24,028 nt of DNA from the NCBI GenBank assembly GCA_044346745.1, contig JBIIYQ010000037.1, positions 1-24,028 on the forward strand, written 5' to 3'. Under the pieces are notes generated by a model. That model had not been told where the DNA came from. It worked only from the letters and a program-made list of their open reading frames with translations, and searched no databases. This document shows, piece by piece, positions 1 to 8,285 of the stretch (its first letter is position 1; every line of letters starts with the position of its first letter). A program made the translations under genes and the position numbers. This stretch comes from UKL13-2 sp044346745. GTDB lineage: Bacteria > Pseudomonadota > Gammaproteobacteria > Burkholderiales > Usitatibacteraceae.

Positions 1-894
1 GCCGGGTACCTCGAAATGACGCTGGCACTTGGCATTGGCTTGTTGATCGCCGATCTTCGCGACCGTCAGGCGAGGAATTTGAGACAATTCGTTCGCAACT
101 TTTTAGAGTGGATATTCAGTCCGAAGATGCGGCTGCGGTTGATGTTGTGTGTGATGGTGATTGCGCTGGTCAGCACGCGGTCACGCATGGGCAATACGGC
201 GTTCTTCGCATCGCTCATGATCGCCGGCATCATCGGTATCGCGTTTTCACGGTACGCCACACGCGGCACGGTCGTGTTGCTGGTGAGCCTGATGGCGATT
301 GATGTGTTTATCGTCGGCTCGTGGTTTGGGGTCGAGCAGCTCGCGCAGCGAATTGAAAACACCAGTATCGTGCGGCAAGAGGTCTTGATCTTGGATACTC
401 AGTCGGTGGAAGAGCGCCTAGATGCAACCGTAAGTACCATGGCGATGATCAAAGATTTTCCGCTGACGGGCGTTGGGCCGGGCGCGTGGTCTGTCGTGTT
501 CCCAAAGTATCGTACGGAAGATGTGATGCCGGGCTTTTTTGAATATGCCCACAACGATTACGCACAAATGGCGGCAGAGTTTGGCGCGATTGGGTTTCTC
601 TGGTTGGGTGCCATTGTGGTGATCAGTTTTTTGGTGGCGATCATGGCGCACGCAAAACGGCGAGATCCACTCATGCGCGGCCTCTCGTTTGCCTCGATCA
701 TGGGCATTTTGTCGATCATGATTCACTCGAGTGTGGATTTCAATTTGCAGATTCCGGCCAACACCATGTACTTCATGGTGCTGCTCGCGCTGGCGTGGAT
801 TGCACTCTATTTGGATCGACGGCCTGCCAAGCCCGAGCAGGTCGCTCCGGGGACATCTGACGCGTTGATCCATCAACCTAGCGTGGCGAGATAA
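1..894 (+). CDS. O-antigen ligase / polymerase (Wzy_C family), 5' end missing
   Basis: This is the C-terminal part of a polytopic inner-membrane protein of the O-antigen ligase/polymerase family, which joins or polymerises surface polysaccharide on the periplasmic side. The frame is open from base 1, and its first residues (AGYLEM) match the segment that usually follows a His in such proteins (HFAGYLEM), so the true start lies upstream. Several hydrophobic helices are visible. A long periplasmic loop carries GVGPGAW and then HNDYAQMAAEFGAIGF, the loop signature of the Wzy_C domain. The tail after the last helix is short and polar. The sequence does not show whether it is a lipopolysaccharide ligase, an exopolysaccharide polymerase or a pilin glycosyltransferase. 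The family is secure; the substrate is not. Confidence 0.85.
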   Translation, partial: AGYLEMTLALGIGLLIADLRDRQARNLRQFVRNFLEWIFSPKMRLRLMLCVMVIALVSTRSRMGNTAFFASLMIAGIIGIAFSRYATRGTVVLLVSLMAIDVFIVGSWFGVEQLAQRIENTSIVRQEVLILDTQSVEERLDATVSTMAMIKDFPLTGVGPGAWSVVFPKYRTEDVMPGFFEYAHNDYAQMAAEFGAIGFLWLGAIVVISFLVAIMAHAKRRDPLMRGLSFASIMGILSIMIHSSVDFNLQIPANTMYFMVLLALAWIALYLDRRPAKPEQVAPGTSDALIHQPSVAR

Positions 895-931
895 CGCGTT
901 TTCTTGCTACTGCGTGTCGATGTGCGATCCT

Positions 932-945
932 GTGTAAAAATACAC
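932..945. promoter_or_regulatory. small dyad upstream of the DUF4337 gene
   Basis: Perfect inverted repeat GTGTA-AAAA-TACAC in the short gap between the polysaccharide gene and the DUF4337 gene, 48 bases before the start codon. It could be an operator half-site pair or chance; only the symmetry is seen. Confidence 0.2.
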
Positions 946-992
946 CTCAGCGTTGCGGCTATCGCGCTCGTACCATCTCGGGAGTCAAAGTT

Positions 993-1577
993 ATGTCAGG
1001 CGGTAAATTCCACGTACACGGTCCGCACGATCACGCAGTTGAGCATGCTGGCGGCGATCACAGCAGCGGCGGGGGGCTCACGCAGAGCGTCGCTATTTTC
1101 ACCGCGATCCTCGCGACCATTGGTGCGATTGTGAGTTACCAAGGTGGTCACACACAAAACGAGGCGCTGTACTACAAGAATGAGGCAGTGCTGAAAAAGA
1201 CCGATGCGGCCAATCAGTGGTCGTATTACCAAGGCAAGAGCACCAAACAAAATTTAGCCGAACTTGCCGAGGCGCTGGCCGCCACACCTGAGCAAAAAGC
1301 CAAGTACGCTGCTGATATCGCGCGCTACAAAGTTGAGAAGGAAGAGATCAAGAAGAAGGCGGAAAGCCTTGAGGCGTTATCGCTTGCGGCAGATAAGAAA
1401 TCTGAAACCGCATTAAACCCGCACGACAAACTCGCACAGGCGATGACCTTTATCCAGATTGCGATTTCGCTTGCGGCGATTTGTGTATTGACACGCCGCC
1501 GCTGGATGTTTGGTTTATCCGGCGCGTCCGCTGCGGTTGGTATGGTGTACTGGGGGCTGGCATTTTTTGCGCACTGA
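993..1577 (+). CDS. DUF4337-type small membrane protein
   Basis: A 194-residue protein resembling the DUF4337 family, whose function is unknown. A His-rich cytoplasmic-looking N-terminus (six His in the first 23 residues) precedes a transmembrane helix at about residues 29–50. A soluble, charged, probably coiled-coil region follows (about 55–140, with EAVLKKTDAANQWSYYQGKS, then many Lys/Glu/Ala). Two closely spaced helices (about 148–193) end the protein. The ATG at 993 is preceded by GGAG with good spacing, which fixes the start. It stands between the polysaccharide gene and the helicase without overlap, so an operon link is unclear. The family call rests on remembered similarity of the QWSYYQ(G/A)KS segment and overall topology. 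Confidence 0.7.
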   Translation: MSGGKFHVHGPHDHAVEHAGGDHSSGGGLTQSVAIFTAILATIGAIVSYQGGHTQNEALYYKNEAVLKKTDAANQWSYYQGKSTKQNLAELAEALAATPEQKAKYAADIARYKVEKEEIKKKAESLEALSLAADKKSETALNPHDKLAQAMTFIQIAISLAAICVLTRRRWMFGLSGASAAVGMVYWGLAFFAH

Positions 1578-1658
1578 ACTCTTCTTCGCCTGAGCCACTG
1601 CTTGTGTCGAGGGCTGCGAGGGTGGCGAGGGCGGCGGTCGTGACGACACTAAGTGCAC

Positions 1659-3671
1659 ATGGCAGATTCTGACCTCGCGTTATTGTTCGGCCCCAAAGGC
1701 CCGCTCGCCGCGCGCATCGCGGATTTTCGTCATCGCGATTCACAAATCGAGATGGCGGAAAAAATCGAAGCGACCATCAACCGGTCCGGCGTGTTGGTGG
1801 CCGAGGCGGGGACGGGAACGGGCAAGACCTTCGCGTATTTGGTGCCGGCACTCCGCTCCGGTGGCAAGGTCATCATTTCCACCGGCACCAAGACGCTGCA
1901 GGATCAGCTATTTCATCGCGATATTCCAACCGTCATCGAGGCGCTCGGTATCCCTGTCTCAACGGCGTTGTTAAAGGGGCGCGCCAACTATGTTTGCCTG
2001 CACCACTTGGACATTGCGGCGGCTGACGGGCGTTTCACCAGTCGTGAGGACGTGAAACACATCCAATCGATAAAACGATTCGCCAACCGTAGTCTCGACG
2101 GTGGCGGCACGGGAGACCGGGCTGAATTGCCCGAGGTGCCGGAGCGCGCCAGCGCATGGAATCAAGCGATCTCCACCCGTGAGAATTGTTTGGGCTCGCA
2201 GTGTTCGCGTTACGAAGAGTGTTTTGTCATGAAGGCGCGCAAGAAGGCGATGGAGTCAGAAGTGGTGGTCGTCAACCACCATCTGTTTTTTGCCGATTTG
2301 GTGTTAAAAGACGACGGTGCGCAGGATTTGTTGCCCGCTTGTAACACGGTGATTTTTGATGAAGCGCATCAGTTGCCATCGACCGCGACGATGTTTTTTG
2401 GCGAGTCCGTTTCCACTTCCCAGTTGATTGAACTTGCACGCGACACCCGGCTGATGGGTATCCAACATGCAGCCGACTTCAAAGACTTGCAGGATGCCGC
2501 GGGTGCATTGGATATCGCCGCGCGTGATTTGCGATTGGTGGTGTCGGAAGATTTTGCCAAGTTGCCCGGGCAGGCGGTAGTAAGTCGCGAAGGCTTCGAC
2601 GAAGTCTATGCCGATGCGCAAGAAAAGCTGACCGAGTTGAGGGAGTTACTCGAGTCACAAGCCGATCGTGCGCAAGAGTTGGCCAACTGCATGACCCGTG
2701 CGGATGAATTCGCCCAACGGATGACGAGCTGGCAGGATAAATCGATTGAAGGGTATGTGCGTTGGAGTGAGGCGTTTTCACAGTCGCTTGCTTTTCATCT
2801 CACCCCACTCTCCATTGCGGATATTTTTCGGGCGCAAGTCTTCAGCCAAAAGCGCGCGTGGATTTTTACCTCGGCGACACTGGCGGTGAAGGGCGATTTT
2901 GGCCATTACCAAACCGAGATGGGTTTAACGGCACCGGCAGCAGCAGATGATTTTGAAAACGATGCGTTTGACGGGCGCCGCGTGGAGACTTCGTCGTGGG
3001 CGTCACCGTTTGATTATCCGAATCAGGCGCTACTGTATCTGCCGGAAAATTTACCCGCACCAAATACGCCCACACACACCGAAGCCATTGTGGATGCTGC
3101 GCTACCGTTAATTGAAGCTGCGGGTGGGCGGACATTTATGTTGTTTACCTCGCTCAAAGCGATGGACCGCGCCTACGAAATGTTGAAAACCAAATTTGCT
3201 GAACGCGAATATCCATTTCCGCTGATGGTGCAGGGGGAGGGGACGCGCACAGAACTACTGGAGCGCTTTCGCAAGTTGGGCAATGCGGTATTGGTCGCCA
3301 GCCATTCTTTTTGGGAAGGCGTGGACGTGAAGGGGAGTGCGCTCTCGGTGGTGGTGATCGACAAGTTACCGTTCGCCGCACCGGATGACCCTGTTCTCGC
3401 CGCCCGTATTGCTGCCATCGATGCCAATGGTGGCAACGCGTTTATGCAGTACCAAGTGCCGCATGCGGCTATCACGCTAAAACAAGGCGCGGGACGCCTA
3501 ATTCGGGACGAAACCGATCGTGGTGTGTTGATGATCGGTGATACGCGGCTGGTCGATAAGCCCTACGGCAAACGCATCTGGCAGAGTCTGCCGCCGATGC
3601 GGCGCACGCGCTTAGAGACCGAGGCGGTGGCTTTTTTTGACGTGACCACTACGACAGGCCAGCCCACCTAA
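1659..3671 (+). CDS. yoaA: ATP-dependent DNA helicase YoaA (DinG/XPD-like, Fe-S)
   Basis: Superfamily 2 helicase of the XPD/DinG type. These are 5'-to-3' DNA helicases with an iron-sulfur cluster; E. coli YoaA acts in replication-fork repair with HolC. Numbering from the ATG at 1659, Walker A is AEAGTGTGKT (about 48–57). The four cluster cysteines are C113, C177, C182 and C188, and the Walker B box is DEAH at 234–237. The C-terminal helicase motifs include SHSFWEGVDVKG and ITLKQGAGRLIRD. The segments around the cluster and DEAH box (CFVMKARKKAM, VVVVNHHLFFADLV, IFDEAHQLPS) are close to E. coli YoaA as I recall it, and 670 residues is near the family length. A GTG two codons upstream (1653) is an alternative start; neither has a clear ribosome site. 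Confidence 0.88.
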   Translation: MADSDLALLFGPKGPLAARIADFRHRDSQIEMAEKIEATINRSGVLVAEAGTGTGKTFAYLVPALRSGGKVIISTGTKTLQDQLFHRDIPTVIEALGIPVSTALLKGRANYVCLHHLDIAAADGRFTSREDVKHIQSIKRFANRSLDGGGTGDRAELPEVPERASAWNQAISTRENCLGSQCSRYEECFVMKARKKAMESEVVVVNHHLFFADLVLKDDGAQDLLPACNTVIFDEAHQLPSTATMFFGESVSTSQLIELARDTRLMGIQHAADFKDLQDAAGALDIAARDLRLVVSEDFAKLPGQAVVSREGFDEVYADAQEKLTELRELLESQADRAQELANCMTRADEFAQRMTSWQDKSIEGYVRWSEAFSQSLAFHLTPLSIADIFRAQVFSQKRAWIFTSATLAVKGDFGHYQTEMGLTAPAAADDFENDAFDGRRVETSSWASPFDYPNQALLYLPENLPAPNTPTHTEAIVDAALPLIEAAGGRTFMLFTSLKAMDRAYEMLKTKFAEREYPFPLMVQGEGTRTELLERFRKLGNAVLVASHSFWEGVDVKGSALSVVVIDKLPFAAPDDPVLAARIAAIDANGGNAFMQYQVPHAAITLKQGAGRLIRDETDRGVLMIGDTRLVDKPYGKRIWQSLPPMRRTRLETEAVAFFDVTTTTGQPT

Positions 3672-3679
3672 AAGTAGGC

Positions 3680-3713
3680 AAAAAAATCCCGGCAATGTTC
3701 ACCACCGCCGGGA
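3680..3713 (-). terminator. rho-independent terminator of the TRAP operon
   Basis: Read on the minus strand, TCCCGGC and GCCGGGA form a 7-bp stem (3687–3693 with 3707–3713) around a 13-base loop, followed by seven T residues (complement of the A run 3680–3686). It lies about 125 bases beyond the dctM stop. No T run follows the hairpin on the plus strand, so it does not look like a terminator for the helicase gene. Confidence 0.75.
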
Positions 3714-3839
3714 CAGTTCGTACCGTTATGAGTACGAGGAGGCACATGAACATGTTATGCGCCCTCGCACCACGTCATTCAGTTGAGAAACAGGGCAGAT
3801 ACCCGCTACTTCTGCGCTTTAGCATTCACCCAGTTGCCG

Positions 3840-5621
3840 TTACCGTGGCTTGGACTGTAGTGATTGGGTAATCGCCGCCGCTTCGGCTTCCGCCCGTTGA
3901 GTCTCAGCGGATGGTGACTTGGCCGGTAGTTTGGTCATCGGGGCTCGATCGCTGACGCCGCCAAAGGCCGCCGTCAGATCTTCCTCGTCATCTTGCAATG
4001 GAAGTTGCTGTAGTGGCACACGCAACTCAGGCCGGGCAGACGGCTTATCCGGTACATCCCGATAGACCAGCACCAAACTCGGGAAGGCGATCAGCACACC
4101 CACCATCGTCAGTTGCATGATGACAAACGGCACCGCACCCCAGTAGATTTGGCCGGTCGTCACCGGTGCGGTCAATTTCCCGGAGACCCGATCCAGAAAC
4201 GCGCTGGCAGGGGCCACACTACGCAAGTAGAAGAGTGCGAAGCCAAACGGCGGATGCATAAATGACGTCTGCATATTGACGGCCAGCAACACACCAAACC
4301 AGACCAAGTCGATGCCGAGTTTTTCGGCGACCGGTGCTAACAGCGGCACGACAATAAATGCCAACTCAAAAAAATCGAGGAAGAAGGCCAAGAAAAAAAT
4401 CAGCACGTTGACGGCGATGAGAAAACCCGTCTGTCCGCCGGGCAGGGCGGTTAATAGTTCTTCCACCCAGACGTGGCCGTTCACGCCATAAAACGTCAGA
4501 CTGAACACCCGCGCGCCAATGAGGATAAAGACAACGAAGGTGGTGAGTTTTGCGGTGCCGTCGAGCGCTTCTTTCAAATTCTGAAAGCTCAGTCGGCGTC
4601 GCGCCGCTGCCATCAGCAACGAGCCGGTCGCACCCATTGCGCCGCCTTCGGTCGGGGTGGCAACACCCAAGAAGATGGTGCCGAGTACCAGAAAGATGAG
4701 TGCCAACGGTGGCACCAACACAAACGTGACCTTCTCGGCCATCGCCGATAACCAACCCAGCTTCAGCGCACGATTGGCCAGTGCAATGACAAACGCCACC
4801 GAGACACCGGCGGAAGTCGACAGCACGATGCGCTCATCAAGCGGCTTCTGGCCGAGCCATTGCGCGCAAACAACGCCGACCAACGCCGCGATGACCACCA
4901 GCACGGCGAGTGACTGGATTCCACTGGTGCCGTTTTTGCCATCCGGTTCGCGAAAAATGCGTGCCTCAGGCGGCAGCGCCGGCACCCATTGCGGTTTAAC
5001 GATGGCGATGATGCCGATAAATACGGCGTAGAACCCAGCCAACATCAGCCCCGGCAAGATCGCGCCAGCGTACATATCGCCGACGGATTGGCGCAGTTGA
5101 TCCGCCAACACAATTAACACCAACGACGGCGGAATGATTTGTGCGAGTGTGCCGGAGGCGGCAATGACACCGGCGGCAATACGACGGTCATAACCGTAAC
5201 GCAACATGATCGGTAGCGCGATCAGGCCCATGGCGATCACCGAGGCGGCAACGATGCCGGTGGTGGCGGCCAATAACGCGCCGACAAAAATCACCGCAAA
5301 GGCGAGGCCGCCGCGAATGCCGCCAAATAGTTGGCCGATGGTATCGAGCAAATCCTCGGCCATGCCCGATCGCTCCAAGACCAACCCCATCAACGTAAAG
5401 AACGGCACAGCCAGCATGGTCTCACTCGACATCACGCCCCAGATGCGGTCGGGCAGGGCTTGTAACAAGGCGGGGTGCAATAGATCGAGGTGAATGCCGA
5501 GCAGACCAAACACGATACCGTTGGCGGCCAATGCAAAGGCGACCGGGTAGCCGAGCAACATAAACACAATCAGGCTCACAAACATCAACGGCGCGATGTT
5601 GTGGATCAGGAAGGCTGTCAT
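3840..5621 (-). CDS. dctM: TRAP transporter large permease (DctM type)
   Basis: Large membrane subunit of a tripartite ATP-independent periplasmic transporter, which drives solute uptake with an ion gradient. The 593 residues contain about a dozen or more hydrophobic helices. Family-typical segments include GYPVAFALAANGIVFG near the N-terminus, PFFTLMGLVLERSGMAEDLL, GIVAASVIAMGLIALPIMLRYGY and TPTEGGAMGATGSLLMA. The protein is longer than the usual 425-residue DctM because of an extra central hydrophobic region (around KNGTSGIQSLAVLVVIAALV). This resembles the long form annotated for mannitol/chloroaromatic-type TRAP systems. A charged, probably cytoplasmic tail of about 80 residues ends it. 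Its ATG overlaps the dctQ stop (ATGA), implying translational coupling. No binding-protein gene (dctP) is in the window. The substrate cannot be predicted; gene symbols are used in the generic sense. Confidence 0.9.
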   Translation of the reverse strand: MTAFLIHNIAPLMFVSLIVFMLLGYPVAFALAANGIVFGLLGIHLDLLHPALLQALPDRIWGVMSSETMLAVPFFTLMGLVLERSGMAEDLLDTIGQLFGGIRGGLAFAVIFVGALLAATTGIVAASVIAMGLIALPIMLRYGYDRRIAAGVIAASGTLAQIIPPSLVLIVLADQLRQSVGDMYAGAILPGLMLAGFYAVFIGIIAIVKPQWVPALPPEARIFREPDGKNGTSGIQSLAVLVVIAALVGVVCAQWLGQKPLDERIVLSTSAGVSVAFVIALANRALKLGWLSAMAEKVTFVLVPPLALIFLVLGTIFLGVATPTEGGAMGATGSLLMAAARRRLSFQNLKEALDGTAKLTTFVVFILIGARVFSLTFYGVNGHVWVEELLTALPGGQTGFLIAVNVLIFFLAFFLDFFELAFIVVPLLAPVAEKLGIDLVWFGVLLAVNMQTSFMHPPFGFALFYLRSVAPASAFLDRVSGKLTAPVTTGQIYWGAVPFVIMQLTMVGVLIAFPSLVLVYRDVPDKPSARPELRVPLQQLPLQDDEEDLTAAFGGVSDRAPMTKLPAKSPSAETQRAEAEAAAITQSLQSKPR

Positions 5622-6199
5622 TTCGCCTGACCTTCAATCGCGGTCGGTACCGCCGTGGCTTGTTGCGCCTCGGTGGTGTCCGGCAAGTCACCGCGGAGAA
5701 TCGCGACGCGTTTGATGATTTCCGAGAGACCCTGCAAACTGAGCAGGGTGAAGCCAATCGGCACCAGCAGTCGTGCCCACCAAAGTGGCAAACCACCTGT
5801 GTTGCCCGAGACTTCCCCGCTGCGGAAGGCCTCAATAAACACCGGCCAAGACAGGTAGACGAGCAGCAGCGAGATCGGCATCAAGAAAAAAACTGTGCCG
5901 AAAATGTCAATTTTTAGCTGCGTGCGGCGCGAAAAGCGGCTGTACAAAACGTCGATACGGACGTGTTGTTGTTTCAGCAATGTGTATCCAGCGCAAAGCA
6001 AGAACACGGCGGCGATTAAGTACCACTGCAACTCCAGCCACGCGTTTGAGCTTTGCTTAAAGGCGTAACGTGCCACCGCGTTACCGGCGCTGACTAGGAC
6101 CGCCGCCAGCACCAGCCAGCAGACCGTGCGGCCAACAAAGGCGTTCAGTCGGTCAACGGCACGGGAAAATGCCAACAATCGCTTAAATGCGGCTTGCAT
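5618..6199 (-). CDS. dctQ: TRAP transporter small permease (DctQ type)
   Basis: Small membrane subunit that pairs with the large permease encoded directly downstream. The 193 residues show four hydrophobic helices (about 23–45, 58–78, 100–123 and 142–163). The family pattern NAWLELQWYLIAAVFLLCAGYTLLKQQHVRIDVLY is visible, in which the W-E-x-Q/W motif is typical of DctQ. The stop overlaps the dctM start by four bases. The ATG at 6199 lacks a strong ribosome-binding site, but the hydrophobic helix starts soon after it, so a much later start is unlikely. The gene faces away from the cytochrome/FG-GAP gene across a 276-base gap, which holds a 20-base dyad that could be its operator. Confidence 0.88.
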   Translation of the reverse strand: MQAAFKRLLAFSRAVDRLNAFVGRTVCWLVLAAVLVSAGNAVARYAFKQSSNAWLELQWYLIAAVFLLCAGYTLLKQQHVRIDVLYSRFSRRTQLKIDIFGTVFFLMPISLLLVYLSWPVFIEAFRSGEVSGNTGGLPLWWARLLVPIGFTLLSLQGLSEIIKRVAILRGDLPDTTEAQQATAVPTAIEGQAK

Positions 6200-6254
6200 C
6201 CGATTAGTGTGAGTGGACGTAGAAATTGAAACGGCATTGTGTCACAGGCCTTGG

Positions 6255-6274
6255 TTGTCGCAATTTTGTGACAA
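6255..6274. promoter_or_regulatory. candidate operator dyad upstream of dctQ
   Basis: TTGTCGCA-ATTT-TGTGACAA is an 8-bp inverted repeat with one mismatch, 56 bases upstream of the dctQ start codon in the divergent gap. Related GTCAC/GTGAC words occur nearby at about 6239–6246 and 6296–6301. The symmetry suits a dimeric regulator; I cannot say which family. Confidence 0.4.
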
Positions 6275-6475
6275 TCGGGCTGGCCGGTGGCCCGCGTGAC
6301 ATGTTTGGCACCGGCCTGTCTGGGCAGCCCGACGCGTTTAGCGTATGAATTGTTGTAACTGGTAACAAAATCTGTCATCTATTGGGTAGACTCAAACCGC
6401 TAGAATTTCGTTAGTTTTAAAGTACGCCGACGGGTGATTGCACAAGTTCGCACCAAATTGTTCAGGGGATATACG

Positions 6476-8161
6476 ATGCGACGTCTTAATCAAATTGTTT
6501 CCAAATGCCGCTGGGTGGCGGTAAGTTGTGCGGCGATGGTCGTCGCCGGGCTGGCCGGAACCGCACATGCTCAATCGGGTGACGCGGCAGCGGGGCAGGC
6601 GCTTTACTTTGGCGACGGCGGCTGTATGGGTTGCCATGGCGCGCCGAGGGGTAGCAGCGCGCAACGTGCCACGACGGTCGCCGCTTTAAACAATGCGATC
6701 GCTGTCCAGAATCAGATGGAGTATCTGCGCACGTTTCTGACGGCGGCTGACATTTGCAATATCGTCACCTATATCGCCGGGCAAGTCGGCGCGCCAAATC
6801 CAAATTGCGGCACGGCGACTGTGCCTAATGCACCAACGGCGTTAGTCGTAAATGCAGGCGTGGGTTCGGTCACGGTAGGTTTCACCGCGCCGTCCAACAA
6901 CGGTGGTGCGGCCATCAGCGGTTACACTGCCAGCTGTCGCGCATCTGGCCAACCTACCCGTACCGCCACCGGGACCGCTTCACCATTAACTGTCACGGGT
7001 CTGACCAACGGTGTTGCCTACACCTGTACTGTCACCGCCACTAACAGTGTTGGTACGGGCACCGCTTCGACGGCTTCATCGGCTGTTACAGCGCAGGCAC
7101 CCGTCACCTCTGTCTCAGGCAATCTCTTCGGCGACGGTAAGAGTCTGAAGACGTGGGTCAACACTAGCGGTGCCGTGACCTTCTGGCGCTACAGCGGCAC
7201 GGCATTTATCGATACCGGCGTGACCTTTGGCCCCTTCACCGGCTGGTCGTTGCTCAGCACCGAGGGCGACTTCGACGGTGACGGCAAAGTTGATCTCGTC
7301 TGGCAGCGCACCGATGGGGCGATCACCATTTGGCTCATGAATGGCACCACCATCAAAAGCCAAACTCAGTTTGGGCCATACGCAGGCTGGAGCCTCTTTA
7401 GCGCCAACAGCGACTTCAACGGCGACGGTAAGACCGACCTCATCTGGCAGCGCACGGATGGTGCGCTCAGCCTCTGGGCCATGAATGGCAGCGTCATGGT
7501 GGAGGAACGCGCCCATGGCCCATTCGCAGGCTGGCGGCTGGTATCGGGCAACAATGACTTCGATGGCGATGGCAAGAGTGATCTCTTGTGGAGACGAGAT
7601 ACTGGTTCCATTGTTCTGTGGCTGATGAACGGGGTCAACCTCAAACAACAATCAGCCGAGTACGGCCCCTTCTCCGGCTGGAACGTCCTGTCCGGTAGCA
7701 GTGACTACAACGGCGACGGCAAGACGGACCTGACTTGGGAGAGAAGCGACAACGCCGTCATTGTGTGGCAAATGGATGGGGTGTCCAACACCGCCCAGTC
7801 CGCCCAGTTCGGGCCGTTCGCTGGCTGGCGTGTCGTTGCCGGCAGGCGTGACTTTGACGGTGACGGCAAGAGTGACCTCCTGTGGCAGCGTACCGATGGG
7901 GCGGCGACCATCTGGTTGATGAATGGTGTCGCAACCCCAGCGGGAGCCAGCATCTCCTCGCCGATACTCCCAAGCGGCAACGGCTGGCAGCTGTTATCGA
8001 CGAGGACTGACTTTAACGGCGACGGCAAGACTGATCTTGTCTGGCAAACATCAGCAGGGCAAGTGGCAGTGGGGTTAGCCAACGGTGTGGTGCCACCGGC
8101 ACCGGCGCTGTTCGGGCCGTTCGCGGGATGGTTGCACTTTGTCGGGAAGATTACGCCTTAG
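6476..8161 (+). CDS. secreted cytochrome c / fibronectin III / FG-GAP repeat protein
   Basis: Exported 561-residue fusion protein. The ATG at 6476 is chosen because AGGGGA precedes it and a signal peptide follows (cleavage likely after AHA, residue 32). An upstream in-frame ATG-less extension to 6434 is unlikely. Residues 33–112 form a small cytochrome c domain with CMGCH at 50–54 as haem c attachment site and a later Met (QMEYLR) as possible axial ligand. Residues 117–210 are a fibronectin type III domain with two Cys (ASCRAS, YTCTV). From about 217 come one degenerate and six clear FG-GAP/VCBS-like units of 48–53 residues. Each clear unit starts with a calcium-loop motif D(F/Y)(D/N)GDGK at residues 265, 313, 361, 410, 459 and 512. 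The units also share (V/L)WQRTDGA, WLMNG and GPFAGW. It is probably periplasmic, surface or secreted; the function is unknown. Confidence 0.85.
   Translation: MRRLNQIVSKCRWVAVSCAAMVVAGLAGTAHAQSGDAAAGQALYFGDGGCMGCHGAPRGSSAQRATTVAALNNAIAVQNQMEYLRTFLTAADICNIVTYIAGQVGAPNPNCGTATVPNAPTALVVNAGVGSVTVGFTAPSNNGGAAISGYTASCRASGQPTRTATGTASPLTVTGLTNGVAYTCTVTATNSVGTGTASTASSAVTAQAPVTSVSGNLFGDGKSLKTWVNTSGAVTFWRYSGTAFIDTGVTFGPFTGWSLLSTEGDFDGDGKVDLVWQRTDGAITIWLMNGTTIKSQTQFGPYAGWSLFSANSDFNGDGKTDLIWQRTDGALSLWAMNGSVMVEERAHGPFAGWRLVSGNNDFDGDGKSDLLWRRDTGSIVLWLMNGVNLKQQSAEYGPFSGWNVLSGSSDYNGDGKTDLTWERSDNAVIVWQMDGVSNTAQSAQFGPFAGWRVVAGRRDFDGDGKSDLLWQRTDGAATIWLMNGVATPAGASISSPILPSGNGWQLLSTRTDFNGDGKTDLVWQTSAGQVAVGLANGVVPPAPALFGPFAGWLHFVGKITP
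7268..8158 (+). repeat. tandem 144–159-bp repeats encoding FG-GAP units
   Basis: Six direct repeats within the cytochrome/FG-GAP gene begin at 7268, 7412, 7556, 7703, 7850 and 8009 (spacing 144, 144, 147, 147, 159). Each starts with a variant of gactt(c/t)(g/a)acgg(c/t)gacgg(c/t)aag and encodes one calcium-loop unit. Nucleotide similarity is high in the loop and WQRTDGA segments and lower between them. Confidence 0.85.
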
Positions 8162-8285
8162 TATGGCAAATTTGTGATGCGGTCAATTACCACCAAATCT
8201 GGCCGATTACCGAGCAGTGTAGGCGGAATACTGTCCCGTTGTTCCGAATCGATTTGCTAAGGCAGGAAGGGGCAAAGGGAAACAT

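Noticed and set aside
3735..3772. Imperfect inverted repeat (cgaggaggcacat / atgcgccctcg) downstream of dctM
   Set aside because: The stem is interrupted by a bulge and has no T run; the nearby terminator at 3680–3713 is far clearer.
3780..3860. Minus-strand reading HYSPSHGNGNWVNAKAQK ending in a stop past the dctM stop, in another frame from dctM
   Set aside because: It looks protein-like, hinting at a frameshifted dctM tail or a relic, but it has no start, no family I recognise, and the dctM tail is poorly conserved anyway.
7115..7651. Long open frame antisense to the FG-GAP repeats
   Set aside because: It mirrors the repeat periodicity of the real gene, lacks a ribosome site and resembles no family.
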